Of a DNA stretch of 64,000 nucleotides, positions 40,928 to 53,613 are shown piece after piece (position 1 is the stretch's first letter; each line of letters starts with the position of its first letter). The DNA lies in assembly GCA_030374805.1 (NCBI GenBank), contig JARGSG010000123.1, positions 96,133-160,132 of the forward strand, in the 5' to 3' direction. Under the pieces are notes generated by a model, which saw only the letters and a program-made list of their open reading frames with translations, was not told the DNA's origin and ran no database searches. The position numbers were made by a program, and so were the translations under genes. The DNA comes from Gracilaria gracilis. Its lineage: Eukaryota; Rhodophyta; Florideophyceae; Gracilariales; Gracilariaceae.

Positions 40928-40937
40928 CTTCCCTCCT

Positions 40938-43900
40938 TTAAAGGCCAAGCGCAGCTTTTGCTTTCTTAGCCAGATCGGGGGATGTGGTTTTGCGACGAAG
41001 TAGTTTTTGCAGCATAACTGGAACGTCCTTATAGATCTGTTTGAGAGGCTCCAAAGTGTCCTCTGCCTCATCAAGACCTTTCCAGCGAACATGAACCAAT
41101 AGGCCTTCCTCTCTTTCCACCAACTTAAGTAAACGTCCTACGGGCATACCGGTCTCAGATGAAAGAACGTGGGACAAAATGGCCTCTTTGTTCAAGGATT
41201 CGTCATGGTAAAACTTCAACCGAGAGCCATGTATGTCCTTGAGCGATCCGTTCCTGAGATCTTCGACTTGATAAACGTAGTCCGAAAGTGCCTTAACAAT
41301 TCGGCGTGGTCCTCTCCAACGTAACGCAAGCTTCTCACCGGCCGTGAAATCATCTCTTGCCACCAATACAAAATCCCCTTTCTCAAAATTTGCTAGAGTG
41401 CCCTTGGAAGCCCTTTCTCTCGACTTCTGTCTGTTGTTCTGTAGCGCATTGTGCACTAAAGGTTGTAACTCGGACATCAACTTTTGCAGAACGCCCATGT
41501 TGGTAGAGCGCTCTAATCGTGCTGCGCGAATGTTAACAGGCTTCGCGGTAGATGTGCGCAGGAAGGTAGAGATAGGGGGAGTAGGTTTGAGACCCATGAA
41601 GGCGGTGATTGGTGCAGTGTTGCTGCGGTGAGGAGACGGGGTGTTGTTCAAGATGCTCTGGATGATTGGAATGAGATCGGGCCATTCTTTGAAATCCATT
41701 TGATACTCGGATGTCAACGCCCGAAGTGTTCGGATGAGTTCTTTGCCAAGTCTTTCCACTGCCCCATTGCTCCATGGTGTGTAGGGGAGCGTGAAATGAT
41801 GCGGTACGCGAAGATACTTCGTTATTTTCCTGATGGTCTCGTTCTTGAAGTGCGTTGGACCATCGGACATCAAGCCCTGCGGAACATTAAAGGCAGCGCA
41901 CCAGTCTACGATAGAAAGCGCGGCGTTGTCCGATGTCGTTCCTGAGGTAGGAAAGAACCACTTGTAGTCGGAATGATCATCTCGAAGCATCAGGATGTAT
42001 TTAGACCCTACATGACTTGGTCCAATTTCAATGTAGTCAAACTGGAGAAGGTCGTTTGGCTTTGACCCATGGAGTGCCGGACCAAAGGGCCTTGGAACTT
42101 TCTCACCTCCAGTGGTCGAAATACAGTGGATGCAGGCATCTACAAAATCCTGAATGTCTTTCGACAGTGTTGTCCAATGATAGTTCTTGCTCAGAGCATT
42201 TGATGTAGTTTGCCTACCACGATGGCCGGCGGGACCAGTGTGGGCAATGATGCAGAGTCTCAGCTGAAGGTTCTCAGACTTTTCCGGGATCCAAATGGCT
42301 TCTGAAGAGGTTCTCCAGATTCCATTAAGACAATGTAGATCTAATGGGCGAACGTTGGAGTGTTGGTCTTGTTCCAGTGCTACTTCTTCTGCAGATGGCC
42401 AGCAGAATTCATCGGTGTTGGCGGTTGGCAGATTTGGAATCTGGAGTAACCTTCGGACAATTCTGGGTGCAGACCAACGCGTTAACATGTCAGCCCACAC
42501 ATTGTCCAGTCCACTGATGTGGAAGCATGTGTACAAGTATACACTGAGACGCACAGCCCAACGAAGAACCTTTCGTGTTGAGGATAGGCTGAGATCCGGG
42601 ATGAGAGAGAGAGAGGGTCGAATATGAAAACGAGGTTGTTGTGGTCTGTGAAGAGGTCGAATCCTGCGGAGGTGGCAGCAAGCCAATGCATTCTCTCGAC
42701 TGTAGCCATTATTGCGAAAGCCTCTTTCTCCAGAGTCGACCAAGCCAATTGAGTCGTGTTGAATCTTCCGGAACAAAATGCAAGCGGGCTGTGCCTTTGC
42801 TCGGCGTGAGGGAGATGGAGGTCCTCTTTCGGTACTTGCGTAACGATACCAGACCAAGAGGTGTCAGATGCGTCTGTGTAAATGCATAGCCGCTGCCGCT
42901 CGTCGCGATGAGCGAGAGTAACCAGATTAGCGAGCGCCTTCTTGCACTGATCGAAAACAATGTTTTCTTTCTCATCCCATCCCAGATCCTGCAATGATAC
43001 GTTCGCTACAGCTCGTTTGGTGCGCTTACCAGCTACGGCATATACCCTTTCCAACATTTGGTGTAGGGGCTCAATGAGATTCGTGAAGTTCGGTATGCCG
43101 GTTTTGACCCACTGCATGGCGCACACAAACTGTTGCAAATGGGCTCCAGTGGTTGGAGGTTCCATGGAAAGGAGGCCGTCAAGCTGTCGAGGGTCATGGC
43201 GTACTCCATCTGCGGATACAAGTCGTCCACACCATTTAATGGTTTGAGCAAACAGGATACTCTTGCCTGGATGTAGTCGGATCGAATAACGTGCACAGGT
43301 TTCGAACAGCTTTCGAATTCCTTTCAGTAGTCCCTCCACAGTTCGATTGTGAAGCAGTATGTCATCCAGCCAATAGAGAATCTGCTGGAGGAGCTCCTTG
43401 GGGAACACTTCTGCCAGAATGGATTGTAGATGTGTCGTAGCGTTTGTTGTCCCGTGCAGAACTCTGGTTGGTGTGTAGACGCCATCAGGCGTTATGAATG
43501 ACTGGAGTTCCTGCGAGGCCTTATCCAAAGGGAACTGCCAGTACCCATGAGAGAGATCAAAAGTGGCGAAGAACTTGGATCCAGCCAGCTTGAGTAGTTC
43601 CTGTTCAATATTCGGCATTGGAAACTGATGCTGGACTGTGAACTTGTTGATGGGCCGCAAGTCTACAGTGAATCGGAAACGAGCTGGTCCAGGTTTGGGG
43701 ACAAGAAGTGGTGCTGATGCCCATGGAGACGACGGATTGGGGTACACCATACCAGCTCGAACAAGATTTCCAACGAACTTGTCAAGAAAATCCCGCTGGT
43801 CCTGCGAGTACTTACGCAGACGGACGCGAACTGGCTTGGCATCAGGTGTAATGGCAATCTTCAGTGGCTTGACTTGTGCTGGTGGTCCTGAAGAAAGCGA

Positions 43901-45676
43901 GGTTCTGAAGATGTTGATATGTTCATGTGCCATTTCGCTGAGAAGGTTCGCCTTGGTTTTCTCTAGTCCATTTCCAACTGCCACTTGCAACATGTCTTCT
44001 ACTGCTTTTTGGATGCTCTCATGCTGCTCACTGTCAACTGTGTCAAGAAGAGCTGGGTCTGGGAATGGGTCTTCAACCCGTCGCTGGGCATAGTAGTTCA
44101 CCCTTGGACGGTCGGGCGCAACTGTAGTTGATTCGAATGTTGTACTAGAGCAGTTTAGGCGTGCAATCATGAGACGGCTGACGTACCCACCTGCCGAAGT
44201 GGATGTGGGGTTTCCGACTTGTGAGCAGTCTGCCCCATTCAACGCGAAGCGGTTTCTGTCCAGCAGAGTATGAGTGTCTACACGCAAATGCTGCAGTACG
44301 GGTCTGCCGATGAGTAGATTCTCACAAGCCAGATCGTTATCAGCAACCAAAAATGAGATCTTCATGAGTGCCAAGTTTCCAGATGCCAGGTGTAGAATGG
44401 TGCGCGGTACTGTCCATGTGCGTGAAAAAGAGAAACTCTCTGCTTCTGCCTGATTATCCTTCCTTAGTGCCACAGCCAACGTGACCTTCTTGATAGCGGA
44501 AATCTTCCCGATACCTTGCAAGGCAGCTGACTCTGCGAGTGTAGGTGACACAATGCTGTCGTCACTGCCATCATCACAGCGACCGGAAGTCTCGACGGAA
44601 GTCATGCCATCGGAAACAGTAACAGAACAGCTTGCGTCTGTAGAGTACTGGGCAGGTTTCACACGTCCCACACTACCTGGCTTCGCTTTGACTTTGTGAG
44701 ACCTTGTGTTCTTGGCAGGTCCATCCGCTGCCTTCTTGGCTGAAAGATGAGCTTTCAGAGCTTCCTTCTCGACAGCGGTGGCCTTCGTACAATCATCAAT
44801 CCAATGCCGTTCACCTTCACGCTGGCATGGTTCGTGCGGACAGAACGGGGGAAGTCGTTTGGATTTCTGGCTTGCGCGCTTCTGCTCTGTTGAAGAGCTT
44901 GAGGGGGCTGGGGACTCGCTACTCGTGGCAAAACTTACAAAGTTTCCTTTGCGGGGTTTTGAAACTCGCGTTCTAGAGGGTGGACCATTGTCTACGATCT
45001 GAAATGCTTCGGACACAGACATTGCGTGTTTCATAAAACCTTTGAAGTCCTTCTTCAGAGGTGAATACACCAGTTCCAGGTCTGTTTCGAGACGTTGTTG
45101 CAATGTTCTGGGACGGATAGTAGCTACAATGTGCTTGACTGATAATTTAGGATGGTCATTCATTACCCAAATGAGCCCATTCCTACGCAACGTAGACACA
45201 TACGACGTGAAAAGCCCCTTCATTCGCGAGCGGGAGGAGCTGTCAGACATGTCCATCGAAAGTTCACGTTTGATTATAGCATTAATTTCTGTCACCGTCA
45301 TAGTGTCTTTTTCTTCCTCGGCTTCGGTTTCCAAATACCTACGAAGTTTGGCATCCGTAAGGTCCTCGGACATCTTGACCGTAGGAATGTATTCCAAATC
45401 AATACAGGACTGAAGCCATTCAGAGTCTACACAGAAGCAAATACTGGCCGGACGGACAGGCTCGGTGGTGGTCGAGTCAATGACCGAAAGCTGTAGCGCT
45501 CGTTCCATGACTTCCTTCGAATACTGGTCGTACTGACGTAGAAATATCCGAATTGACCTTGGATTGGTGTTAGAGAGTCTTGGGTGGTCCACGGAAAAGG
45601 CTACGGACGATGGTTGCTGAAGAAGATATTCCATTTCTTCTCCAGACTGAGCGGTGGGCGTCGAAGCGGACGCCAT
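40938..45676 (-). pseudogene. Gypsy-A2 gag-pol polyprotein with a 2-bp frameshift in a CT repeat
   Basis: The frame starts MASASTPTAQSGEEMEYLLQ and matches Gypsy-A3 along its length with many substitutions. It has the protease motif DDGSDDSIVS, reverse transcriptase FATFDLSHGYWQF and YWLDDILLH, RNase H YTDASDTSW, integrase HTGPAGHRG...CIHC, FDYIEIG, SDGPTHF and NGAVERLGKEL, and the chromodomain-like VHVRWKGLDEAEDTLEP. The only lesion that I find is two extra bases in a (CT)6 run at 42604-42615, within RNase H. It breaks an otherwise open 1579-codon frame. Otherwise the element looks young. Confidence 0.92.
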
Positions 45677-45728
45677 TGTGGTGATCGAACAAGCGAAACG
45701 CGATACAACCAGTATCGGCAGTGATCAC

Positions 45729-45992
45729 TGTGCGCTTGTGTGGTTGCAATGCGCAAAAGGGGTGCTGAGTGTTGAGGTTCGATGCCTCTGATTTTACTGA
45801 AGAGGTAGAGATGTGGTGTCTTAAGTACACCACTGCCAATGTTTTCTGCTTCAGAAAACTACTACGGTACACTAACTATGTAGGAGGTAATGCCACCCGA
45901 GCGTGGGTGCAGCAATCCTTGGTGGAGCTATGGTGCTGAAGTGGATGTCTATATCTACTTCAGTGCCGAAGTGGATGCCTTCATCCACTACA
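45729..45992 (-). repeat. 5' LTR of Gypsy-A2
   Basis: This is the partner of 40664-40927. In element orientation it is followed by the same 20 bp or so seen after Gypsy-A1 and A3 LTRs. Confidence 0.93.
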
Positions 45993-45997
45993 ACTTG

Positions 45998-48900
45998 GCA
46001 TCGGGAAACCTAGCTCTAATGAACATTTCCTTCTTAGTTGCCGACGACGAACTAGCTTGCGAGAACCTGCTGATTGGTAGACCTGTACTGCAGCATCTGC
46101 GTGTAGACACCAACACGTTGCTCGACAACAACAGATTTGCTCTGAACGGGGCGGACTGCTCCGAAGTAGGGAACCCTACATCTGTTTCAGCAGGCGGGTA
46201 CGTCAGCCGCCTTATGACTGAACGTTTCAGTTCTTCGGACAGTGCCCCTACACCAGAGGCACCTCCACCAGGGACTGACCGCCCGCGGGTCAATTATTAT
46301 GCAGCTCGACGGATCGAAGATCCATTCCCCGATCCAGCCCTTTTGGATCCACTTGATAGCGATCGGCATGAGACCATTTCCAAGGCAGTGGACGTTATGG
46401 TGCAAGCCGCGGTGGACAATGGACTAGAGGAACCCGAAGCAAAGCAACTTCAAGAAATGGTACAAAAACACATGAACATATTTCGGACCTCGCTCTCTTC
46501 AGGACCACCGGCCCAATTCAAACCGTTGAAAATCACTCTCACCCCAGACGCCAAACCCATCCGCGTCCGCTTGCGTAAGTACTCCCAAGACCAACGTCAT
46601 TTTCTCGACAAGTTTGTCGATGATCTTGTGCGAGCCGGAATGGTGTACCCGAACCCTTCCTCTCCATGGGCGTCCGCACCACTGATCGTTCCCAAACCAG
46701 GACCGGCACGCTTTCGTTTCACTGTTGATCTGCGTCCCATCAACAAGTACACAGTAAGACACCAGTTTCCTATGCCTAACATTGAGCAGGAATTATTGAA
46801 GCTCGCCGGATCCAAGTTCTTCGCTTCTTTCGATCTGTCGCACGGGTATTGGCAATTCCCACTGGCTAAGGAGTCCCAGAAACTTCAATCGTTCATCACG
46901 CCGGACGGCGTCTTCACTCCAACCAGAGTTCTGCATGGTACCACAAATGCAACGACTCATCTACAATCAGTCCTAGCCGAGTTGTTTCCCAAGGAACTAC
47001 TGCAGCAGCTTCTTTATTGGCTGGACGACCTTCTCCTTCACAACTCAACAGGAGAAGGACTGCTGGAAGGTATTCAAAAGCTTTTCGACACCTGTGCACG
47101 GTTCTCCATTCGATTGCACCCAGGCAAGAGCGTCCTGTTTGCCAAATCAATCAAGTGGTGTGGTCGGATTGTGTCAGCCAAAGGCGTACGTCACGATCCT
47201 AGACAATTAGACGGTCTTCTGTCAATGGAACCCCCAACCACCGGAGCGCATTTACAACAATTTCTGTGTGCCATGCAATGGGTTAAGACAGGTATTCCCG
47301 ACTTCACAAACCTTGTCGAACCCCTACACCTGCTGCTGGAACGTGTGTATGAGCACGCCGGTAAGCGAACAAAACGGGCAGTCAGTTCCGTTTCCTTGGA
47401 TGATTTGGGATGGGGTCCGGAGGAAGCACGTGTCTTTGAGAAGTGCAAGAAAGCCCTTGCCAGCTTGGTCACCTTGGCCCACCGCGACGAAGAGCAGCGT
47501 CTCTGCATTTACACCGACGCATCAGACACCTCTTGGTCTGGCATAGTCACTCAGGTCCCTCCAGAAGACCTATCGCTCCCACACGCAGAACAGAGACACA
47601 CTCCACTTGCATTCTGCTCTGGTCGTTTCAACGCTACTCAACTTGGTTGGTCCACTCTAGAAAAAGAGGGTTTTGCCATCATGGCTACGGTAGAGCGAAT
47701 GCATTGGCTTGCTGCCACCGCCGCGGGTTTTGACCTCTTCACAGACCACAACAATCTTGTGTTCCTCTTCGACCCGCTTTCCCTCATCCCAGATCTCAGC
47801 CAATCCTCCACTCGCAAGGTCCTTCGCTGGGCAGTGCGCCTAAGTGCATACGCATACATCTGCTTCCACATCAGCGGATTGGATAATGTGTGGACTGATA
47901 TGCTAACGCGTTGGTCAGCCCCAAAAGTTGTAAGAAGACTGATCAAAGTTCCGACACTTCCCAGGGCAAATGCAGAGGATTTTTGCTGGCCCTCCCCAGA
48001 AGAAATAGTCATGGAACAGAACCGACACGCCGCAAGCCGCCCAACGAATCTACGGTCGGTCGATGGGATTTGGAAAACATCCACCGAGGCCATCTGGATT
48101 CCAGAACAGTGTGAAGACCTCCAACTGCGCCTTTGCATTATCGCGCACACTGTACCTGCCGGTCATCGCGGTAGGAACTCAACCTCAAGCACTCTGAGCA
48201 AGCATTACCATTGGAGCACAGTAGCAAACGACATTCACAGTTTTGTGGATGCTTGCATTCATTGTATCTCGACAACGGGAGGAGAGAAGGTACCGAGACC
48301 ATTTGGCCCCGCACTCCATGGAACAAGACCCAATGATCTCCTACAGTTCGACTACATTGAAATTGGACCTAGCATTGTCGGTTCCAAGTATGTACTCATG
48401 CTACGAGATGACCACTCCGACTACAAGTGGTTTTTCCCTACTCCTGACATAACTGCCGACAATGCAGCACTTTCTATCGTCGATTGGTGCGCAGCTTTCA
48501 ATGTACCGCAAGGGCTGATGTCTGATGGACCAACGCACTTCAAAAATCAGACTGTGGGAAAGCTCACGAAGTTCCTCCGCGTCCCACATCATTTTACTCT
48601 TCCGTACACTCCATGGAGTAACGGCGCAGTGGAAAGGCTTGGAAAGGAGCTCATCAGAACTTTTCGCGCCTTAGTTTCAGAGTATCAGATGGATTTCAAG
48701 GAATGGCCAGATCTTCTTCCACTCATACAGAGTGTTCTAAACAAAGCCGCATCGCCGCACCGAAAGAACATTGCCCCAATCACCGCGTTTCTGGGAATGG
48801 AACCCACGCCGCCGATCTCCACTTTCTTTCGCACAACCACAGCGAAACCAGTTTCGGTGGTAGAAGCACAGCTTGAGCGCTCGGTCAACATGGAAGCTTT

Positions 48901-49450
48901 GCAACATTTCATGGAAGAGCTGCACCCTCTTGTACACAACACGCTGCAGCGTAACAGAAAGTCTTCAAGAGAAAGAGCTTCAAGGGGCAAGCTGCCTAAC
49001 TTTGCAAAAGGAGACTTTGTTCTCGTTGCAAGGGAAGACTTTACTGCCGGGGAGAAACTAGCCCTACGCTGGAGAGGACCACGGCGCATTGTTCAGGCTC
49101 TCTCTGATTATGTGTATCAAGTTGAGGACCTTCGTAACGGATCAATACAAGACATTCATGGCTCGCGGTTGAAGTTCTATCATGACGCCTCGCTGGACAC
49201 TGAGGCTGTAATGGCTCACGTCTTGTGCTCTGAAACTGGCATGCCAGTTGCACGCTTGCTTAGACTGGTAGAAGACAAAGACGAAGTTCTGGTTCATGTC
49301 CGTTGGAAAGGCCTGGACAAGTCTGAAGACACTCTGGAGCCGGTAAGGCAAATCTACAAAGATGTTCCTGCATTACTCATGAAACTACTTCGACGCAAGA
49401 ACACTCCTTCGCACCTAGCTCAAAAGGCCAAACAGGCACTTGGTCTTTGA
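45998..49450 (+). pseudogene. Gypsy-A3 polyprotein, C-terminal 1150 codons
   Basis: It continues in phase from 40663 and contains reverse transcriptase, RNase H, integrase and the chromodomain-like end exactly as in Gypsy-A1, with a handful of amino-acid differences (for example NKAASPHRKN for NNAASPHRNN, and KLPNFAKGDF for KLPIFGKGDF). No stop or frameshift is present. Apparent coding between 45890 and 45997 is Gypsy-A2 LTR read-through and not part of the protein. Confidence 0.92.
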
Positions 49451-49460
49451 AGAAGGGGAG

Positions 49461-49689
49461 TGTAGTGGATGGAACCATCCACTCAGGACAGCACAGCCAC
49501 CGAAGATGGTGCCACCCACGTTTGGGTGGCACATCCGTTTTAGGTAGTAGCCTAGAGTAGTCGTGTTCCCGATTGGGAACAGCTGTGGTGCTTACTTAAG
49601 ACACCACAACCGCTGCCTCCTTAGTAAACGGGGGCATCGAACCTCAGCACTTTCACCACCAAACTTGCGCAATCGCAACCAAGCGCACA
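49461..49689 (+). repeat. 3' LTR of Gypsy-A3
   Basis: This is the 229-bp partner of 39086-39314; the polypurine tract GAAGAAGGGGAG is at 49449-49460. Confidence 0.93.
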
Positions 49690-49694
49690 CCCCG

Positions 49695-52600
49695 ACACGG
49701 CGTATGAGCAGCTTGCACGTCCAATGGTGCTCGAACCAGCTCTTACAGGTGGAGTTCCAGACAAAAAGTCAACCGCTTCCAGGAAGACCTGGCTATCGTT
49801 AACAATCATTTTTCCCAACACGGAACTGCCAGTACGCATATCGGAAGTAGAATTCCTCATTGCTGACGAGAACATGGCGGAAGTACTGATTGGGCGTCCC
49901 CTCCTCAAGGCCTTGGGTTTTGATCTGAAGGCCCACCTACAGAAGATGGGACCCAGAATAGATGGCATGTCCGAATCAGAACTCAAGGTGGGGAACGCCC
50001 GTCTATCAGCCGTAAATTTCCAGGGTATTAGCTACCAAGCAGTCGACGATGACGCTATAGATCTTCCCGAAAGCTTCCAAGATGGATTCGGGAACGACAC
50101 GCCAGAGTCAATCGACGACGCTTTGGAAAGTGCAGTGAGCACTGCGAGGAGCAACGGGATGTCAAGCGAAGGTACTATCACCCTTCGCAATGTCCTAGAG
50201 GAAAATCGCGAGTGCTTCGCAATCAAACTGGGCCCGCATCCGTCCGCCAATTTGCGTCCACTTTCTATCAAACTGAAGCCAAACGCTAAACCATTCCGCT
50301 CCGCACTAAGGAGGTACGCGCCGAACCAGAGAGTATTCATCAAACATACGATCCAAGAACTGGAAAAAGTAGGTGCCGTTTACAAGAATCCCAGTGCAAG
50401 ATGGGCATGCCCGGCGCTAGCCGTACCTAAACCGGGAACTGAGAAGTTAAGTTTCACCGTGGATCTTCGCGGAACAAACACGAGAACTCTCCACTCCAGT
50501 CAGCAATGCCGCACCTCGAATCTCAGCTGCAGGACTGTAGCGGCAGCACATGCTTTGCCGACTTGGATTTCACGCACGGATATTGGCAAATCCCGCTCGA
50601 CAACGCCTCGCAAGAAATCATGTCGATCCAAACTCCCGACGGCATATATTCACCAACACGGATGCTGCAAGGAGGAACAGATTCCGACAACCACTTTCAG
50701 AGTGTAACTAGCGAGAAATTCGAGAGCAGAGTTCAGAGAATGATACAGTGGCTTGATGATTTTCTACTCTACGCTCGAGACGAGCGGCAGCTACTAGAAG
50801 ACATCAAAATTTTCTTTCTAGTCTGCAAGGAAGTGGGTTTCAAGGTAAACCCTGCGAAATCTTGTTTCTTCACCAAAGAAGTCAAATTCTGTGGTAGGAT
50901 TATATTAGCTGGAGGCGTGCGTTTCGACCCGCGTAACCTGGCAGCGCTTTTGAACATGAAGCAACCTCAAATGGGAAACGAACTACAGCAACTCATGTGC
51001 GCCACAAACTGGATGCGGAGCGCCATTCCCAACTACGCGAAAGTGGCACAGCCCCTTCACGACCTACTGGAGCAAACCTACAAGAAATCAGGTAAAAGAG
51101 CAAAGAAGGCCGTGGAGAAGATCCATATCAGTGACCCGTGGGGGACGGAGCACACAGAAGCGTTTACGAAGATCATCGCACAGCTAGCCACTGCTACGAA
51201 ACTCTCTCTTCCTAAAGAAGGGTACAGAACCTGCCTATTCACGGACGCATCGGACACTCATTGGTCCGCCGTACTGACTCAGTCTCCCGAAGGAGATCAG
51301 AGGAAGCCAGTCGAGTTGCAAACCCACGAACCAATGTGTTTCCTGTCGGGCGCATTTAGTGGCTCGGCTGAAAGATGGAGCGTCCCGGAGAAGGAAGGTT
51401 TCGCAATAGTCGAGGCAATGTGTAGATTAGATTACCTAACAGCAGGTCAAACTACCCACATCTACATCGATCACGCTAACCCTGTCTACATCTACGACCC
51501 GTACGGCCAGAACCCCGGCATCGCGCGCCACACCGCTAACAAGTTGATGCGTTGGGCTTTGAAACTTAGCGCGTTCAGGTACGTGATCGAGCACGTGCCA
51601 GGAGAGAGGAACGTTTAGGCAGACATGATGACAAGGTGGGCTGTGCACCAGAAGGGTACTGTACAATCAACCAGCGTCGGACGAGTAAGCGCACTCATCT
51701 TCGCTCCTGTCAACCCTAGCGTCCATGAACATCTGGACTGGCCTTCACTCAGCACCATCGCTGAATCACAACACACCAACAAAGCAACTGCGCCCAAAAG
51801 AACCTCGAAGACCGAACCAGCATGGGAAATGTCAACAGGAGAGATATGGGTCCCCGAGAACGACACTCGTCTGAACCTGCGCATTCTCATCACAGCTCAC
51901 ATAGGTAAAGCTGGCCACAAAGGAATGGATCCCACCTTCGTCACCATTTCAAATCATTTTTGGTGGAAGAACCTGCGCGAAAATACAAAAGAATTCGTTC
52001 TTACATGCTTACACTGTGTCGCAACTCAGTCCGGGACCATGGTGCCGAGGCCTCTGGGGCACACACTACACGCGAGCAAACCAAACGAAGTCATACATTT
52101 TGACTACCTGTACATGAAGAAAGGCGAGAACTACAAATTGTATTGTCTCATCGTAAAAGACGACCTGTCAGGGTATGTGTGGCTAAAGCCAACATCAGAA
52201 GCCGACGCTGAGACTACAACTACTGTACTGGTGGACTGGTTTGCCTCTTTCGGAATTGCGCACTACTGGCTTTCAGACCGGGGCAGTCACTTCAAGAACA
52301 CATTGATGAAGCAAGTAGCGGGAGCGTTGAAAGTCAACCACCACTTCACTCTTCCGTACTGCCCGTGGAGCAACGGCACTGTCGAAGTCGTCTGCCGTGA
52401 AGTTCTACGCGCCTGCAGAGCAGTACTCTCAGAATTTCAACTGCCTCATTCCGCTTGGCCTTCGGTCCTGCCACTCGTACAATCCTCGCTGAACAATTCT
52501 CCAACTAAGAGACTGAACCAAAAATGTCCTTTGACAGTCTTCACAGGATTGCCCCAGGACTCCCCTCTGGCAACCATCGTAGGAAGCAACGCCAGAAAGA

Positions 52601-53226
52601 AGGTGAAGTGTATTGATGCCGCATGCGCAAAAGCTCTGCTAGAGACCGAACGACTTCACTTGTCATTGGATAACATTCATCGCGAATGCGCGGAGATCTC
52701 TTCAGAGAAGCGCCGTACCGCCGTTGAATCCCACAACCGGAAAACAGGAGTACGCCAACTCAATTTTACTGAAGGGGATTACGTCCTTCGTGAGCTGTTG
52801 CAGCGACAAAAAGAATCAAAGCTTAGTCTGCAGTGGCACGGCACTTTTAGGGTCACGCTTTGTCGGAATAACTACCTTTTCGAGGTCGAAGATCTGCTCA
52901 CCGGGAAGAAGGAGTGGGCACATGGACGTCGTTTGAAGTTCTCCCGCAACGCAGATTTTGAAATAACCGAAGATGGTAAGGAACATCTTGCCAACCAAGG
53001 CGACGAACTGTTAACAATCGCAGTTTTTAAGGATATAAGGCAGTCGAAAGGAAAAGTCGAATTACTCGTTCAATGGAAAGGGTTTTCCGACGAAAAAACA
53101 GATTGGGTATCTCTCGAATCTTTGAGAGCAGACGTGCCTGATCTGCTGAAGGACTACGTCAAAAAATGTATAGAGTCGGGCACGAAGCGTCAGCGAAGAA
53201 TTGCCGGCACTATCTCTCTCCAATAA
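49695..53226 (+). pseudogene. Gypsy-B2 protease end, reverse transcriptase, RNase H, integrase, chromodomain-like end
   Basis: It rejoins 39085 in phase. A 1-bp deletion near 50493 breaks the frame between RGTNTRTL and MPHLESQLQDC. Reverse transcriptase motifs ADLDFTHGYWQIPL and IQWLDDFLLYA follow, then RNase H FTDASDTHW. A TAG at 51616-51618 replaces the TGG of Gypsy-B1 after GERNV. Integrase has an H-H-C-C finger (TAHIGKAGHKG...CLHC), FDYLYMKKG, SDRGSHF and NGTVEVVCREV. The end has VELLVQWKGFSDEKTDW, chromodomain-like. Stop TAA at 53224-53226. Confidence 0.9.
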
Positions 53227-53254
53227 CCAAATGAGACATTTGGCTATGGGGGAC

Positions 53255-53608
53255 TATTGATATCACCAGCAATGCTGAAGCCACAGACTTACCACAATAG
53301 TATTGTGGGTTTCCGTTTTAGGAAACAAGTCCGAACAATAGCCACGAAGTCGTGGGTAGAGGACTACACGGACAGTTACCTTTTCAGGAATCAAGTCCAA
53401 ACGCAAGCCACGCAATAGTACGCAGCGCATTATGTAGGTTGCGAAACACGCAACGAGTTAGAGAATAAAAAGCCCCGCCCTCGGAGGAACAACTCCGAGG
53501 AAACGGGAGGCATCCTTGGCAGAGTCTGCTAAGGTCTTGTGCCTGCTCTTCGCGTTTGCTTGCCCGTAGGACGCGCCGGTGTGTTTCGAGCAGTGTGATC
53601 GATCAACA
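53255..53608 (+). repeat. 3' LTR of Gypsy-B2
   Basis: This is the partner of 37603-37956, with its first bases TATTGATATC instead of TGTTGATATC. It is preceded by the purine-rich GGCTATGGGGGAC. Confidence 0.93.
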
Positions 53609-53613
53609 GTGAC

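Larger units (their letters stand above)
40664..45992 (-). mobile_element. Gypsy-A2, a diverged relative in reverse orientation
   Basis: This 5329-bp element has 264-bp LTRs (40664-40927, 45729-45992) that share the TGTAGTGGAT...AAGCGCACA ends of the Gypsy-A LTR but differ inside. The target duplication ACTTG is exact (40659-40663, 45993-45997). I see no LTR differences. The purine tract TTTAAAGGAGGGAAG (element orientation) lies next to the 3' LTR. The stretch after the 5' LTR (GTGATCACTGCCGATACTGG) is the same as in Gypsy-A1 and A3. Confidence 0.95.
39086..49689 (+). mobile_element. Gypsy-A3, Ty3/gypsy retrotransposon containing Gypsy-A2
   Basis: The 229-bp LTRs (39086-39314, 49461-49689) are of the Gypsy-A type. 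The target duplication CCCCG is exact (39081-39085, 49690-49694). The polyprotein is split at 40663 by Gypsy-A2 and resumes at 45998. Without the insertion it would be 5270 bp, the same length as Gypsy-A1, and almost identical to it in sequence. LTRs differ at about six or seven positions, more than those of Gypsy-A1. Confidence 0.95.
37603..53608 (+). mobile_element. Gypsy-B2, Ty3/gypsy retrotransposon containing Gypsy-A3
   Basis: The 354-bp LTRs (37603-37956, 53255-53608) are of the Gypsy-B type. The target duplication GTGAC is exact (37598-37602, 53609-53613) and lies in the hAT transposase. The polyprotein is cut at 39085 by Gypsy-A3 and resumes at 49695 in phase. It has two nonsense codons and a 1-bp deletion. 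It supplies the uninterrupted reference for the sites where Copia-C and the transporter piece entered Gypsy-B1. Confidence 0.95.

Noticed and set aside
45890-45997. Start of a 1186-codon frame before the Gypsy-A3 C-terminal part
   Set aside because: The first 36 codons come from the Gypsy-A2 LTR and the duplication; the real protein starts at 39374.
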